A stretch of 64,000 nucleotides of DNA from Rattus norvegicus. Its lineage: Eukaryota; Chordata; Mammalia; Rodentia; Muridae. Location of the stretch: NCBI RefSeq assembly GCF_036323735.1, contig NC_086019.1, forward strand, positions 237,851,102 to 237,915,101, given 5' to 3'. Positions within the stretch are counted from its first letter, which is position 1, and each line of letters starts with the position of its first letter. The position numbers were made by a program, and so were the translations under genes. Shown one piece after another: positions 22,471 to 35,769 of this stretch. Under the pieces are notes generated by a model. It saw only the letters and a program-made list of their open reading frames with translations, searched no databases and was not told the DNA's origin.

Positions 22471-24232
22471 TAGGAACAGATAATAGTCTTCAGATTCCTA
22501 GTTCTCCCATTATTAACAGCAAAGGCAAGGGGGTCTTTATTAACCACCACACTTGTATCTCTGGTTCTCACACAGAATCTCTGAATCAACTACTTCCTAT
22601 TTTTGTATTAAGAGAATTGGAAGCTATAGCCTGTGATTTAAGATTATTATTAAATAGTCAGCTTGTTTCCCTGGGTCTCAGCAACTGGATGAGTGATTCA
22701 TCTGGAACCAGACTCATGAGACTTAACGTTGTATCCTTACATTGAATGTTACAATAACACACATGTTTCTACACCATTTGATAAAGAAGACAATATCACC
22801 TATACTCTTAAGCATAGAAGAGGTAATAAAACATAGTTAGATGAGTAATTAAGAACCACTTGACCAGAGCAAACACAGCCCTGTTGGTTTTAGTTCACTT
22901 TATTGACCATAAATATTAACTTCAGAAATTGGAGCCTCCAAGAAAAACCAACCGAGGTCTCAGAATGTCCTGATTGATGTACAAACATTGTTTCTTGGCT
23001 TGGCCTGAACTCACTGCTCTTGGGTGGGTTTGTATTGCTGCTGACGTTAGGCGGGTCAGTTCTTGAGGGAATCTATAAAAAGTTTTTCAGCAAACATAGA
23101 TGGACTCTAATCGATGACTAAATTATTTTTTACTGTGTGTGTAAGAACATGAGATTTAATCAGATGATAATGTCTACTTGGGACTTAACAATGATATAAG
23201 AGAACACCAGAATTAACAGATAAAACGCTTTGTGACCTTGGTTCTGCCCATGACACTGACCTTCCAAGACCTTTTTTTTGTAATGTTTAGGGACCTTAGA
23301 GATATTGAACATACACCTATAAGCTAATCAACATGAATTGGTTACTAGTTTAAGTCAGAGTCCAAGTTCTTAAAGCACCCAGGAAAATGCCTAGAAATCA
23401 TTTGCCTTCACGTTGTATGTAATAAGGGTCACTGGACTCTACAGCTATATTTATACAGAAATGTATTAAATGGAGTGAGAGATTTTAGAAATAATGTTTA
23501 CACGCAGAAGACACAGTCTTGGTCTATGATAAATGCACACTCTACCCTGACTAGGTACTAAATTAAGACTTATTTGCATACAAAATACATTATAGGATAG
23601 TAGTTTCTGATTCAACAGAGCTTGGTGTATTGAATAATTTGTGTGACAAATAAATATGAATGTAGTAAATGTAAATATATATGAATATATATACACACTC
23701 ATGCATAGAGAAAGCAGTATTAAATAGGAATAATAATCCTTATTTGCCTACACAGCACAGGTCTAATTGGAACTAATCCAGGGACCAGGGACCACTGTCT
23801 TACGGCACTGCTTAAACTGTTACGGACAAAGCATTAGGAGCTACATACCATACACCTTTGATTCTGGAATGTTCAAATTAAACAAGAATAGTCAGTAAAG
23901 GGGAACTTGATTGCTTTTGTAAGCAAGACACCAGCCGTCTCTTCCTTAGTTGCCATACCAAAAGTGCTCTTGGCAATCAGGCATGAAAGTAACACTTCTT
24001 AGCTCATTGAGAGCAGGGTGAATGCTTTCGTAGATTAAGTTAGTGAAAAGAAATAGGAGGTGCAACATTAATTTAGCAAATCTTGAGTATTTCATTAGGT
24101 CAACTTTCTTCTAAAAGAGAAAATCTATTCTTCATGGAGATAGGAGATAACATTAACTCACGACCTCTACTTCACAACGGTGCCTTCTTAGGCCATTATA
24201 TCATATATAATGTTATAAGAGAACACCAGAGT

Positions 24233-24234
<2 letters not shown>
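22471..24234. other. Unannotated intronic DNA
   Basis: Unique, AT-rich. The phrase ataagagaacaccaga occurs at about 23198 and again at about 24214, a small dispersed duplication. Confidence 0.5.

Positions 24235-24280
<46 letters not shown>
24235..24280 (+). repeat. (CA)n microsatellite
   Basis: About 23 uninterrupted CA units. Confidence 0.97.
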
Positions 24281-24282
<2 letters not shown>

Positions 24283-25265
24283 AATCAATCTAGTTGTAAA
24301 GTGCATCCCTTGAGAAGAGACAGGCAGTGTGTACAAGGGGGGAACCACACTTCACCTTCTGCTTGGGAGCCATAGCCATGCAAGCATCCCGCATGCCAGA
24401 ATTACACTGTAGATTTCTTCCAGGAAACAGAAATCTTCTCTCAGCTAAATTCTTTCTAACTTTCTCTATAGAAGATCTAACACATATTTTGCTTCCGTTT
24501 TGTAACTGGTCCTTCCAGGTATTGAAAATGCCTGATTCTGATTCTTTAATTAAATATCGGAAGAGTTAGAACCAGAACCTTTCACTGATTCTTGTCACAG
24601 GGTATTTACACTCATTTAATAAATTAAATTTCTTAAAAAGAAGAGGAAAATCACATACTGTTAGAGATGCTTTTAACAAGTCTCAGAGCACTAAACTATT
24701 GACCTTGTTCAGAATCTGTATCAACACCATTGATGTCCATCCCGCCCAACATCTGCATTTCTAAAATGATACTAATTCTGGAGATATAAAATGTCAGGGT
24801 GAGACAGACCCAGGGATGAGAGACTGACCTGCGGCCTGTGAGTTATTTTCTGAAACTATCTGATTGCACATAGGCAGGTTTTATAACGTCCTGAAAACTT
24901 AAAGACAAAAGAAAAGCACAGTGGTTACAAAATACATTTGAACACATGTATTTTTCAGTATTATTAATAATAATATACTTACCTATACTTATGTACTTGA
25001 GTATTAATCTATAATAATATTGGGCATATGATTACTCTAGCCACAAAACAAGTGCTCAAAAATGAAAGTATATTGGTGCTTAGAAGGTAATTTAAAAAAT
25101 TAAAAGAGAAATATTTGTAAAAGAAATTGTTGAGGATGTGCTATTATATATTAAAAATTTGCAATATGTGTTCAACATGCAACTGTAACCAAGTTTTCAA
25201 AGATTTATACAGTTTGAGATGAATTTTTGTTTCTCTTAACTGATTTTCTGAATAAATATGTGCTA
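24281..25265. other. Unannotated intronic DNA
   Basis: No recognised gene or repeat. Confidence 0.5.
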
Positions 25266-25280
25266 ACACACACACACACG

Positions 25281-25337
<57 letters not shown>
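25266..25337 (+). repeat. (CA)n microsatellite with CG interruptions
   Basis: CA units with a cgcgcg step near 25286, about 70 bp in all. Confidence 0.96.
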
Positions 25338-25339
<2 letters not shown>

Positions 25340-26880
25340 AATGACAAGAGCTATGCCCTAGTGCTTTTCCATGCTCCTTTACCCAGATTACAGAAATGAA
25401 AGGACAGTGGAGAGGGCATAACAGTTCAAGATTCTAAAATGGCGGTTGTGTCTGTTTTCCATGAATGTAAGCATTTATTACACACAGTTGCTTCTTTAAA
25501 CACATCCTCCTTAGTCTTGGAGTCTTGGAATAAATTTGTTATCAAATTTCACTTTCACTTGAACTTTGAACTTGAGGAAATATTGTACATAAATCTCATG
25601 GACACACACATGCACACACATACATGCACACACATGCATACAGACATGTACACACATGCATATGCATACACAAAGAATTTATTGTAAATTGCCAAACCAT
25701 TCTCAATTTTAAATAATTAGTAAATGTCATAGGATGAGAGAGATTGGATAGAGCCATTCAGACCACAACTCTGTAGGACATTTAACAAAGAGAGGATATT
25801 TTTCATATTTGGTTCCCTTATCATTACATATTTTGCAGAGGAAAAGGCTTACCTTTTGACTATACTCTGTTTTTATTTGTCTTCCCCTTCCTCAAACGAG
25901 TTCACAGTGTCAAGGCTCTTTAACAACCAAGTCTTCACGGCCGGCCTAGGTGAGTTGATTTGGTTTTACGATGCCCTTGACTGCAACAGTGGTGGGAACA
26001 CTGCCTTCGTTTGCAGCCTGCTTTTCCCACGTTTAACAATGCATGTATTAGACGCTTTCTTCACATTCTAGAAGGATCTGTTTGGATCCTCACTTTAAGT
26101 TGCCCTCTTATTAATGCAGAAACAACAGAACCACTGGACCAGGGGACTGCTGAATGGGAGGTACCTGCCTTAGAGACCTGGGAATGCATTGACACCCGTG
26201 AGCAGGTGTCCGTCAGAGTAAGCTGGAAGCGAGTCGGGGACTGGTATTGTGGCTGTGGGAAGGGAAGTCATCTCCTCCTGTGACAAAGCTAAAAAATGCT
26301 CACACAGTGTTTTGCCTTCTACTTTAATGAACTTCGTTCAAGCTTATGCTTGCTGCTTGGAAACGCTCGATTCTCTTTCACAGTACAAAGATTTGATTGC
26401 TTTTTTTGTTTAAGTAACATGAATATTTGCAGAATGTTTCTTGCTGACTGGGAATCAAAGGTGTAAGCAATAAACAACAGGCAGAAGGATTTCGATTTTA
26501 GGTCTCAAGCTGCCAGCATTGTAGTGTAAGCATGCTTCTTCCTGCATATCTAGAAATGTATATAGCAAACAAATAATGCAAAAATTTATTATGATTTGTC
26601 TCTCTTGAACACAGTGGAGTAGTGATTTGTTTTCTGAGACAAGTCATATTTTTAGATGGATAAATGAATAGGATTTGTTACCTGGAGCAACAGTGTAACA
26701 AGAGTCTGCTAATAAAGACACTTCAAGCCTAAGTTAAGACTTACAAATGTTAGCTGAACGGAATGCCATCTTAATACAAGATCTTTGAAACGAGCTTAAA
26801 CGTGCTTTTTTTTTTCTTTCTATTATCTAACCACAGTAAAGGATGGGTTGATCCAAAAATATTATTTTACTTTGATTTTT
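25338..26880. other. Unannotated intronic DNA
   Basis: Unique, with a short CACATG-rich patch at 25600-25670. Open frames at 25856-26283 show no recognisable domain. Confidence 0.5.
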
Positions 26881-26890
26881 GAAATTTATC

Positions 26891-26976
26891 TTTTTTTTTT
26901 CCGGAGCTGAGGACCGAACCCAGGGCCTTGCACTTGCTAGGCAAGCGCTCTACCACTGAGCTAAATCCCCAACCCT
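26891..26976 (-). mobile_element. ID SINE, 3' half of a B2-ID composite
   Basis: Minus-orientation ID (ccggagctgaggaccgaacc to ctaaatccccaaccct). It abuts a B2 with no spacer and has no convincing target duplication of its own. Confidence 0.95.
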
Positions 26977-27157
26977 CAAAGATTTATTTATTTATTTTAT
27001 GTATGAGAGTTCACTGTCACTGTTTTCAGACACACCAGAAGAGGGCATCAGATCCCATTACAGATGGTTGTGAGCCACTGTGTGGTTGCTGGGAATTGAA
27101 CTCAGGACCTCTGGAAGAATAGTCAGTGCTCTTAACCACTGAGTCATCTTTCCAGCC
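26977..27157 (-). mobile_element. B2 SINE, 5' half of a B2-ID composite
   Basis: Minus-orientation B2 from tail (caaagatttatttattt) to head (ccagcc). A 15-bp duplication aaatttatctttttt lies left of the ID (26882-26896) and right of the B2 (27159-27173), enclosing both. Confidence 0.93.
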
Positions 27158-27174
27158 AAAATTTATCTTTTTTA

Positions 27175-28365
27175 TTATCACACAGATTTCACTTAATCAT
27201 TTAAAGCAAAATCGATTCTCTAGTCCACAGACACATTGGTTCTATTCTGGAATACATTCTCCTTAGCCTAGAATTGTGTATAGATTTCTTTTTCTTCTTC
27301 CAACCAATTAATCACATATTAAGCATAGAGAGAGCACAGGTTGATAACCAATGATGGTCAACTCTTCCAGAATATTTCATGGTAGGTATTGTTAGTTGAT
27401 CAGACATCTACTATTATCTTTTGATAGTCAGGAAAGCCATTTGATTTCCTACCACTGAATTTTCCATGAGCTACCAAGGCGGCCAAATACGTTAGGCCTG
27501 TACCTTTCATCTGTTCCTGTAAGCCAAGAATAGCTGAGGAAATAGCAATATGGTTGAAGAATATTCTTGGAAGCCAGTTGGCTTTGGGAAACCTCAGCTC
27601 CGCTGATCACTTAGCACAGGCAGTAACAAGAAGCTTAATCTATTTCCACTTAATTGTCAGGAGAAACAAATCAGCTTCCTTGGGTTATAGTAAATGTTAA
27701 ATGAGATTAAATTGTTGGATGGTAATTCTCTACTAATAATTTTCAAAAGATGATCATTACCTCGGATGCATTCTAATTATGTGTAAGATACTCATTTTAG
27801 TCATGTCTAATTATTAGCAACTGCCTAAAGTTTCTATCATTGAATTTTGGGCTGGCCTAAAACTACCATGTACCTGGATATGATCTACAGTACATTTGGT
27901 TGGCAAACAGAATACATATAGAAATAAATTAAGAACATGTGGGGTTTGAACCAATAGTAATATGTTTTGATTCCTTCCCTAGAATTCAGAGTGTTTTAAT
28001 TATGGCTGGTGCTGTCTCAAGGATAGGGGCTGACACTTGGACTGCTGCTGTGTATTGCAATGTATACTGTGTTTCTAACTATTTAATTCCTGAAATATAT
28101 GTGATGCGTTGTTGTCAAATGAATCAAACTGAAAGTTTTGTTATCCGAAATGAATGAAGGTTGGGGCTTCTGCAGTCAATTCTAGACCATCTATTCTAAG
28201 AGGTCAGGTGAGGTTCTCCTTAAAATAGAAATTTAACATGTTCTTCATGTCCGCTTTGCCTTCAGAAAGTATGGAGTTTGTAAAGCTTCAAGTGGACAAA
28301 AGAAAGACCCAAAGTCCTGATGTTGCTTCCCAACAAGATCCTTACCTTCAACTATTCCCTGAGCT
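27175..28365. other. Unannotated intronic DNA
   Basis: AT-rich unique DNA; nothing recognised. Confidence 0.5.
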
Positions 28366-28401
<36 letters not shown>

Positions 28402-28442
28402 TGTGTGTGTGTGAGTGTGTATGTATGTGTGTGAGTGTGTGT

Positions 28443-28520
<78 letters not shown>
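28366..28520 (+). repeat. (GT)n(GA)n compound microsatellite
   Basis: GT with GAGTGT and ATGT interruptions, switching at about 28479 to some 20 GA units. It produces the tail of a 173-codon minus-strand frame that I treat as spurious. Confidence 0.96.
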
Positions 28521-28524
<4 letters not shown>

Positions 28525-28529
28525 ACATC

Positions 28530-29145
28530 ACCATGCTCTTAGCCAGAGCCAGGTAACAACCTTCATAATCCAGAGCCTGGAAGTGACTGAAACAGATTCT
28601 CAAGAGGCATTCACTGTTCTGTAAATGTCCCCGCTGAGAACAAATCATTGCCCAAATTAGAGTTGCCCAGAAACTACTCAGTGACCCATTCCTATAAACG
28701 CCCCTCTCTTCTTTTTCCTGGAGCTTCTTCAGTATGAGAAACTTCCCCAGAGCATCCAAAAGACCACTGCTCATTAGGAAACAGTGAAAGACTTGGGAAG
28801 GCCGGCAAGGAGAAAGGACAGCATTAGTTCCTCTGTAGCATGCCAGTGAGGACCCTGGCTGCCTCCTGTTCACCAGATATTTGTCAGTGGATCTTTTAAA
28901 CCGGGAAGGCTCAGTGTCAGATCAATTCAGTTGGCAAATAATAGTAAATACTCCTTTGATTAAAGTCCTTACAAGCTTTATAACATCTTCACCCCATAAT
29001 ACTTGGTAAAGGTCATTCCCGGAGGTGGTACAATTTGGAAGGCGAAACAAGTTTAAAAATAAAAAACCCACATGCACAGAAAAACTCCTTCTTCATATAT
29101 CACGACAAACAACAATAGAAGAAAACAGGAGACAAAAAGATACAT
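28530..29145. other. Unannotated intronic DNA
   Basis: No recognised gene or repeat. Confidence 0.45.
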
Positions 29146-29150
29146 TTCCT

Positions 29151-29600
29151 TTTTTTTTTTTTTTTTTTTTTTTTTTGGTCAAAGCGTATTTGCAAGGTTT
29201 CATCATGGCGCGTGAATTTATTTGCAGTGCTATGAATACACAACACAGTCACTTCGCGTGGGGATGTTTCTCTGTCCCAGGAAACGGAGTCAACTGTAAG
29301 CTAATGGTTTAGAGATGAAACTGATGCCGCGAGGCTTTGGGACGCATTCACCGCAGATGCTGTCTTAATGATTCTTCTAGCAACTACCATCACCCGCCCA
29401 CTTCCACCCAGCAGTACTGACTGGAAGATCCTGGTCTGTATTGTTACATATTCTACTTGGATCAAGAGCTCTCCATGCACACATAAAGAGCTATGACACA
29501 GCCAGGACCAGACCAGAAATTTCCCTTTATCAGAATCCCGTTGTCCCAGTCCACGTTTGGGTGTTCCATTGCCGCTGAACAGTTGCCCTTCCAATCCTTT
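29151..29600 (-). pseudogene. Possible processed retrocopy of an unidentified mRNA (3' part)
   Basis: A run of about 26 T at 29151-29176 reads as poly(A) on the minus strand. Upstream of it on that strand is an AATAAA-like signal (gcaaataaattc, near 29217-29228), the spacing expected at an mRNA 3' end. Several CpGs survive (gcgcg, ttcgcg, gccgcg), unlike the surrounding intron. I do not recognise the parent gene, and I found no clear target duplication. It could instead be an unfamiliar SINE/LINE end. Confidence 0.4.
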
Positions 29601-29619
29601 CCAAACTAGGTCCCTTTGT

Positions 29620-31640
29620 AGGGAGCAAACTGATACGGTGACACAAGCTCAGAGCCAATAGGGAAGAGAATCCTACAACACATGGCTCTCATCCACGGGC
29701 TTCATGCTATACTTAAAAGACAAAACCAAATATTTACCCGGCTGGGATGAAGGGAAAAATCTTGGGATTCTGAGTCAAGATTTTTCCTAAGAACTTAAGC
29801 GAAGGATCCCTTTTCCTTCTGCTTCAGGTCCCCCTCCTTCCAGACCAGAATCCTTCCGTCAGCAATTCACTGGCTCAACTCCCTGCTTTAGCTGCTGCCT
29901 CCTCACCCCAAGCTTTTACTTTCCATTGAAAATCCAAATCAGGATCAAACAAAAGTCATTTTGGGACTTCAAAGAGTCCGTGAGAACCGGGCTGCGATGA
30001 TTAGGGTAGTGACATAATTGAGAGCTATGGCTATGCAGACTGTGCTATCCGAGAACGGGGACGACCTAGGGACACACCATTGGGTTCCTACCTCCGTTAA
30101 CCCACCCAACACAGGAGTTCCAAATTTACTTGCCTTTAAAGAATTCCAAATCAAGAGAAATTGCATACCACCTGCTTTAGATTTTCTAACAGAAAGTGAA
30201 CAATGAGTTTTGCAGCTAAAACAGACATTAAAGCTATGGCATCGCTAACTTCCTCTGGAAGGGGAGGGAGATCTGAAAGCAGAAACATAAAGTTAAGAAG
30301 TAACACGGAAGTTATCACTGTGTCACTGTTTACAAACAATCTGTTAGTACAGCCCGAAGCACTACAGCCAGCATTGAGACTTCAGCCTGCAGCCTGTTGT
30401 CTGCATACCATTGCCTCCCTACGGTCTTCATGCTACATACCGAAACCATGTCTACTATGTTCTCAGACGTTACTATGTTTTCAGACGTTACTAAACGTAC
30501 TGCATTTATTTTCCTGTTTAACTTATACTTCATTTCTTAATGTAATATGTTTCATTCTCCATAATAATAAAATACCACACTATGGAATGGATCCCATATG
30601 TCAAGGGAAAAAAATGAGGTTCTTAGATGTTATCGTTAAATATCAGTAGATAAGTAACATCTCCTCATTAGTTTTCCAGTGAGATGAAACTAAAAGCTTA
30701 CAAACAACGTGACAGGAGTTACTTATGTTATTTTCATGTTCTACCACCTTTCTATTATGGTAGTCTATCAATTAAAACAAACCAGACATCTCAATTTTGT
30801 TGTTTTTCTATGGACCAGGTGTCAACATTTTTCAACTAGATCTTTATTTCAGTAAGCAAATGGAGTATCACAGGATATGAGAATTAGTGCAATTTAAAAA
30901 ATTTTTCCCCAATTCAGTTTAATATTCTATGGAGTTTATTAAGTCATCGTTTTTGTGAATTTGCAAGGACAATTAAAGTAGCCGTTATAATCACAGTGTC
31001 AGACTACCTTAGTGTCCTGATGAGTTTTCGATAGTTTTCAAGGGACTAGGGCTCTACCACATGAAGTGTACAGCTGGCTGTTTGTTCTAAGAGAATGTAA
31101 TTGTTTGTTTCTATTCTGGAGTGTCTGTCTGTAAACTGAACTTGAAGCTAATGAGTGTTCCAAGATTAGGAACTCAGCTACGAAAACCTGCTTTAACCAG
31201 GTTTGACCCGTGAGAGTCCGTTCATTTTTTTAAACTCATTATTGTTAGCATAGAAACAATAGTTCAATTGACTTGAAACAACAAAGGGCATTCAGGTCAG
31301 TATCACCTTTGCCCTACATGTTTTACCGTGGAAATCAGTTGTCTAAGGGTGACAGCAATTACCCTATCCCTAGTTTGATAAAGCCGTAATTTTCCCGTGG
31401 GGGACAGAGTTCATGAAAAGTGTATAACCTTGACATAATTTACCAAGGAGGTTCTAGGGACTGATCTGCTGGGCTGGAAGGCATCTGACAGGTGGAGGTA
31501 AGCAACCTGAGCCAACTACAGTAAAGGTAAAGCCAATTACAGAGCTTTAAAGCCATTTGGACAGTAAGTACTGAATAGCAAGGTCAAGGCAGACTCCAAG
31601 TGCTACATTTTTCAGCACAATGGGGGAGCTCTGCAAATTA
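29620..31640. other. Unannotated intronic DNA
   Basis: Unique sequence. A small duplication (tctcagacgttactatgttt and ttcagacgttactaaacg) sits at 30460-30495. The 148-codon frame at 30203-30649 has no recognisable domain. Confidence 0.5.
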
Positions 31641-33390
31641 CTAAAACAAAAACAAAAACAAAAACAAAAAACAGGAATAGTCCAGGAACTCTTAACTCTT
31701 ATAGGTACTATTATAGATACTAACAGGGGACGCAGATGTGTACAAAATAGAGAAAAGGAAAACCCAACCCTCGAATGGCTTCCATGCTCATGGAGGAGAA
31801 AAAGAAACAAAAATGTGTGGGTTAACTGTGGTAAATGCTGTGGATACCAGTTAAGAGTCTGGGACCTGGCACAGGAGGGCTGCAGTTTTAACTCAGAGGC
31901 CAGGGGACTGACTGGGAGTAAGCCCCTTGGAGTCTGGGTAGAAGAAATTGAAAGTGCAGCTGCTTCAAGGCAGGCAATTCTCCGCTGTGCGTTACACTTA
32001 GCTAGGTTACCACAGAGGTTAGCACTGTGGAAGCATGGATGGGAGAAGGAAATGAGGCTGGGGAGAAGGTGGTGGAAGGGGTGCAAATTGTCCAGTGCTT
32101 TCTAGAGCATGGGGGATTTGACTTACTCTCAAAAGGAAGCCCTTAGAGAAGGAAGCCGGGTCTGTTCTTACATTTTAATTTACATTTGAAAATTGCGTCT
32201 AGGAGGGCCGAATCAGACAGCGGGAGAACAAAGCTAGGATGATGGGGATGAGCATTTGAGCTACTACCCACTTAAGGGAAGATGCAGCTTAAATGTGTTT
32301 GGCTTCACAAGTATGTTTACAAGAGCATCGGGATGATTTTCTGTGTGAGAAGCACAGAACAGAAGGGCCTTGACACTCAAGAGAGAAACGATAGAGATGG
32401 GAACACTGTAAGAAAAACAGGTTTGGAAGTTCAGTTTTGATATTTTAGATGCCTTTACAAGTAGGCATCCAGAACTTAGAAGTCTGATCTTGGAAAAACA
32501 GAATCTAACCTGGAAATACAAATCTGGAAGTTATCAGCACATTTGGGTTCAAAAAGTAAGAAGACACCCTGATATTGCCAGAGACGATGAAGAAAGGGCA
32601 TGGATCCAAAGAATGAGTCCTAGAGCATGCCACCATCGAAAGAGAGGTGGGAACACGAAGTCAGGAAAGAGAGTGTAGAGAGTCTAAGTTCCAGAAGTGA
32701 AGATTTCAAGATAAGGGCATGGGCTTCTTTCTGTATGAAAAGCTACAGACAGATCAAACTGGAAAAAGGCCCAACAAGTGAATTCAATCACTAATGACCT
32801 TGTTATGGCAACGTGGATCCAAGCTGGGGGAGAGAATTAGAAGTTTCCTATTTATATGCACTGCAAAGGGTTTTCTAAGGTAATAGCAATGAGGTGATCG
32901 GTGAAGCACAGACTTGCAGATATGGGTGGGTCATGGGGTTTTCTCTGGATGCCAGTTCGCTGGACAGTTGCTCACTTCGATGAAAAGAATCAATTCATTC
33001 CGTGGGAAGTCGGCATCATTCAGACTTCCTTCACAGAGTGGAAGCTTGTGACACATCCTCAGCCATCTATCATACTGCTAACACAGGCTTCTTTCCCATA
33101 CTGCACACGGTGAACTATAGTGAACAGCAGGAAACGTAAGAATGAGTTTGGTCATCCTAGAAGTCATGGAGAGAGAGGCTTCACGGACTAAATGAATCTT
33201 TTAGAAGAAAGGGTTGATGACCTGGTATATGGTGAAATGTGGTAATAGAACATGACTAGAGCAGTGTCAATGTCAAGCTTCAAAAGAGTGACCTGCTAGG
33301 AGAAGGGGTTTTAGGGCAAGGAGAAGTCAATGATCTGAAGGTGAGGTAATGGCAGGACTAACTGAAGTGCTAATACAAAGCCATGTATTT
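31640..33390 (-). mobile_element. Long L2-like ancient LINE remnant
   Basis: A series of phrases in the order expected of a mammal-wide LINE read on the minus strand: catgctcatggaggagaaaa, ttttgatattttagatgcct, atctggaagttatcagcaca, atgagtcctagagcatgcca and caatcactaatgacctt. An A5C repeat lies at 31645-31671. The 161-codon plus-strand frame at 31620-32105 falls inside and is probably chance. The family assignment is from memory. Confidence 0.5.
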
Positions 33391-33599
33391 TCCTATCAAT
33401 GTTACGAGTGAGTACTTTCCTCTAGTGGCTGGATAATTTGTAGTGCACTTACTCTATCTTTATGCTCACTGTCACTTAATTCTATAGGAAACAGTCTGTT
33501 CTATATTCAGCTCATTGATTTCATTCTGGTTTCTTTTATGTAGCTTTTGATTTACATATCTAGAAAAATCTCCCATTCCTGTGCTCATTTAATCTTTCT

Positions 33600-33946
33600 T
33601 TCTCTTTCTCTCCTGCCCTCTCTCTGTCTCTCTGTCTCTCTCCCTCTCTGTGTCTCTCTCTGTTTCTCTGTCTACCTCTCTCTGTCTCTGTGTCTGTCTC
33701 TCTCTGTCTGTCTCTCTGTGTCTCTGTCTCTCTCTGTCTCTGTGTCTCTCTGTCTCTCTGTCTACCTCTCTCTGTGTCTGTCTCTGTCTGTCTCTGTGTC
33801 TCTCTCTCTGTGTCTGTCTCTGTTTGTCTCTGTGTCTCTCTCTGTCCCTGTCTCTGTCTATCTCTCTCTGTCTCTCTGTGTCTCTTTGTGTCTCTCTCTG
33901 TCTCTGTCTCTCTCTCTCTCTCTCTCTATGTGTGTGTGTGTCTGTG
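33600..33946 (+). repeat. CT-rich minisatellite (TCTCTG/TCTGTG)
   Basis: About 345 bp of tctctctgtctctgtg-type units with rare taccc and ttt variants. All three plus frames are open for about 100 codons because the repeat lacks stops. Confidence 0.95.
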
Positions 33947-33959
33947 TATCAACACATAT

Positions 33960-35630
33960 TTAAGAGAGAATGAAACATTCTGAAATAAAGAGCACTATGA
34001 ATGTAGGAATTCACGTGATAACAGATTTGGAGTTTAAGAATGACTAAAGATCACTTTCTAACCTCTTGTATTATATGGCAAATTAAATCTCTCTACCCAG
34101 GAGGCATGTGGCACAGTCCAGAGGTAGAAACAGGCTTATTTGTCACATGATAAACAATGTCCTGCTCCCATGGGTGAACTCTTAACAGCAGTCACCTCTG
34201 CTGGTATCAAGGGGGGGTGGAGGCTAAACTATCCAGGGATAATTCTAATTGAGCATCCAAGGCTATTTACTGGAAGGCAGGGGATCCTTACCCATCCACA
34301 CAATACCCGTAATCTGGGCACAGGGGAGCAGCTGATGCCCAAGAACTGTCATCTCCAATCTTGCCAGACCCCAACACGCAGCACAATTAAAGCAACAGTT
34401 ACCCAACACGTAAGCCCCTTTCACGAACACCTGCCCATCTTGTTTTGAAAATTTTCAATGATCGAAGCACTTAACAGTATTGTGAAACCAGTTTTAATGT
34501 TCTTTTCCTAGACTGTTGCTTTCTAAGGAGAATTTACAAAGAAACGACATCTTAACTTGCAGTTATTATGACAGTTAGAAATGTGAGTTGTAAGAGGAAG
34601 TCAATAGTGACTTTTAAAAGGTTTTGTCTACTTCAAGGGATCATCAGCCTCTCTCCTATATGAAAACTGAGTATAAGTATTCTCCATTATTCATTTACTG
34701 ATTGAATTTTTTATTGTCAGCAGCTATTCATGTGAGTACTCTTACCATTAAAAAATAATAGAATTTAGCAGCTTGATCTCATATCCAGATTTTTTTAAAA
34801 AAAGTGATTTTCATAAAGTTTACCAATTGAGGCTTTATGTCTAGAAAATTCGTTCAATGAAATGTGGGGATATGCAAATAATCCTAAATATGATATTACG
34901 TAGTAGAACTTTTTTAAAGAAAGCATTGACTTAGTTTACAGAATAAAATCTATGGAGTTTATTTAACATTCTTTCTATGTCAGACTTTAATAGAGGTCTT
35001 ATGTTATTGGTATAACACTAAAAGTCTTCCCCAAATGTCTTACTTTAAAACAATAAAAAATATTGAGCCACAAGTTTGAGGAAAGCTCAGCTGAGCCATT
35101 GCGTCTTGGGAGCTCTTACAGATGTTACCTGGGACTACAGCATCTGTGTCATTTCTGAGGAGGGCTTATACCACACAGCTACTAGGCACTGCTACGTGAG
35201 AGTGTGATTTAATTCCTTTCCATATGAGCTTCTTTGTGCTCTTACGATAGGGTGATATGTGTCCTTCTGAAACAAGAAGTCTCCACAGAAATAAATCAGA
35301 GAGCACAATGCCTTTAAGACCCAACCACAGAAGTGACACCCCAACGACATCCATAGTATTCTCCCTTGACCACATGGACCGCAGCAGTTCATGTGATGGA
35401 AGGCTACACAGAGCATACATATGGGAAGATTCATATGCCTGGGACCACTGTCTAGTATACTCCAGTCTCGGATCCTTGTGGTTCGCATTGTTTTTATATA
35501 TGGACTGCCCTCAACTCTACCTAAAGCCTCTGAAATTCCCATTCTGTGTATGCTCCCTCTAAAGCGCTTGCCATAGAACTCAGTTCCAGGTGCAGACGAA
35601 GCTTCTCAAATGTGATGTCTTAACTACAGC
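33960..35630. other. Unannotated intronic DNA
   Basis: No recognised repeat. Overlapping frames at 35166-35562 on both strands lack any domain. Confidence 0.5.
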
Positions 35631-35639
35631 TCTTACTAT

Positions 35640-35766
35640 TATTTTTTTTTGTGTGTGTGTGAGAATATCACAATATGCAAATCAGGCTGACCTTAAGGCA
35701 CGATGCTTCTGCCTCCTCTACTCTATGCTGAGATAGCTGCCCTGAGCCATCATGACTGCAGGCACA
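35640..35766 (-). mobile_element. Very old B1-like SINE
   Basis: aatcaggctgaccttaaggc and gcttctgcctcctctactct followed by tgagccatcatgactgc resemble a reverse-complement B1 with high divergence. Confidence 0.4.
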
Positions 35767-35769
35767 GTT

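Noticed and set aside
28352..28873. 173-codon minus-strand frame
   Set aside because: Its last third is translation of GT/GA microsatellite and the rest has no known domain or splice context.
30203..30649. 148-codon plus-strand frame
   Set aside because: Includes a local duplication and no recognisable domain; antisense to Prkg1.
31547..32086. 179-codon minus-strand frame
   Set aside because: Overlaps the same L2-like remnant on the other strand; composition is low-complexity Ser/Leu/Phe with no domain.
31620..32105. 161-codon plus-strand frame
   Set aside because: It lies in an old L2-like LINE remnant and starts next to an A5C repeat; no recognisable domain.
33547..33983. Ser/Leu-rich frames of about 100-138 codons
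   Set aside because: Produced by the CT minisatellite in all plus frames.
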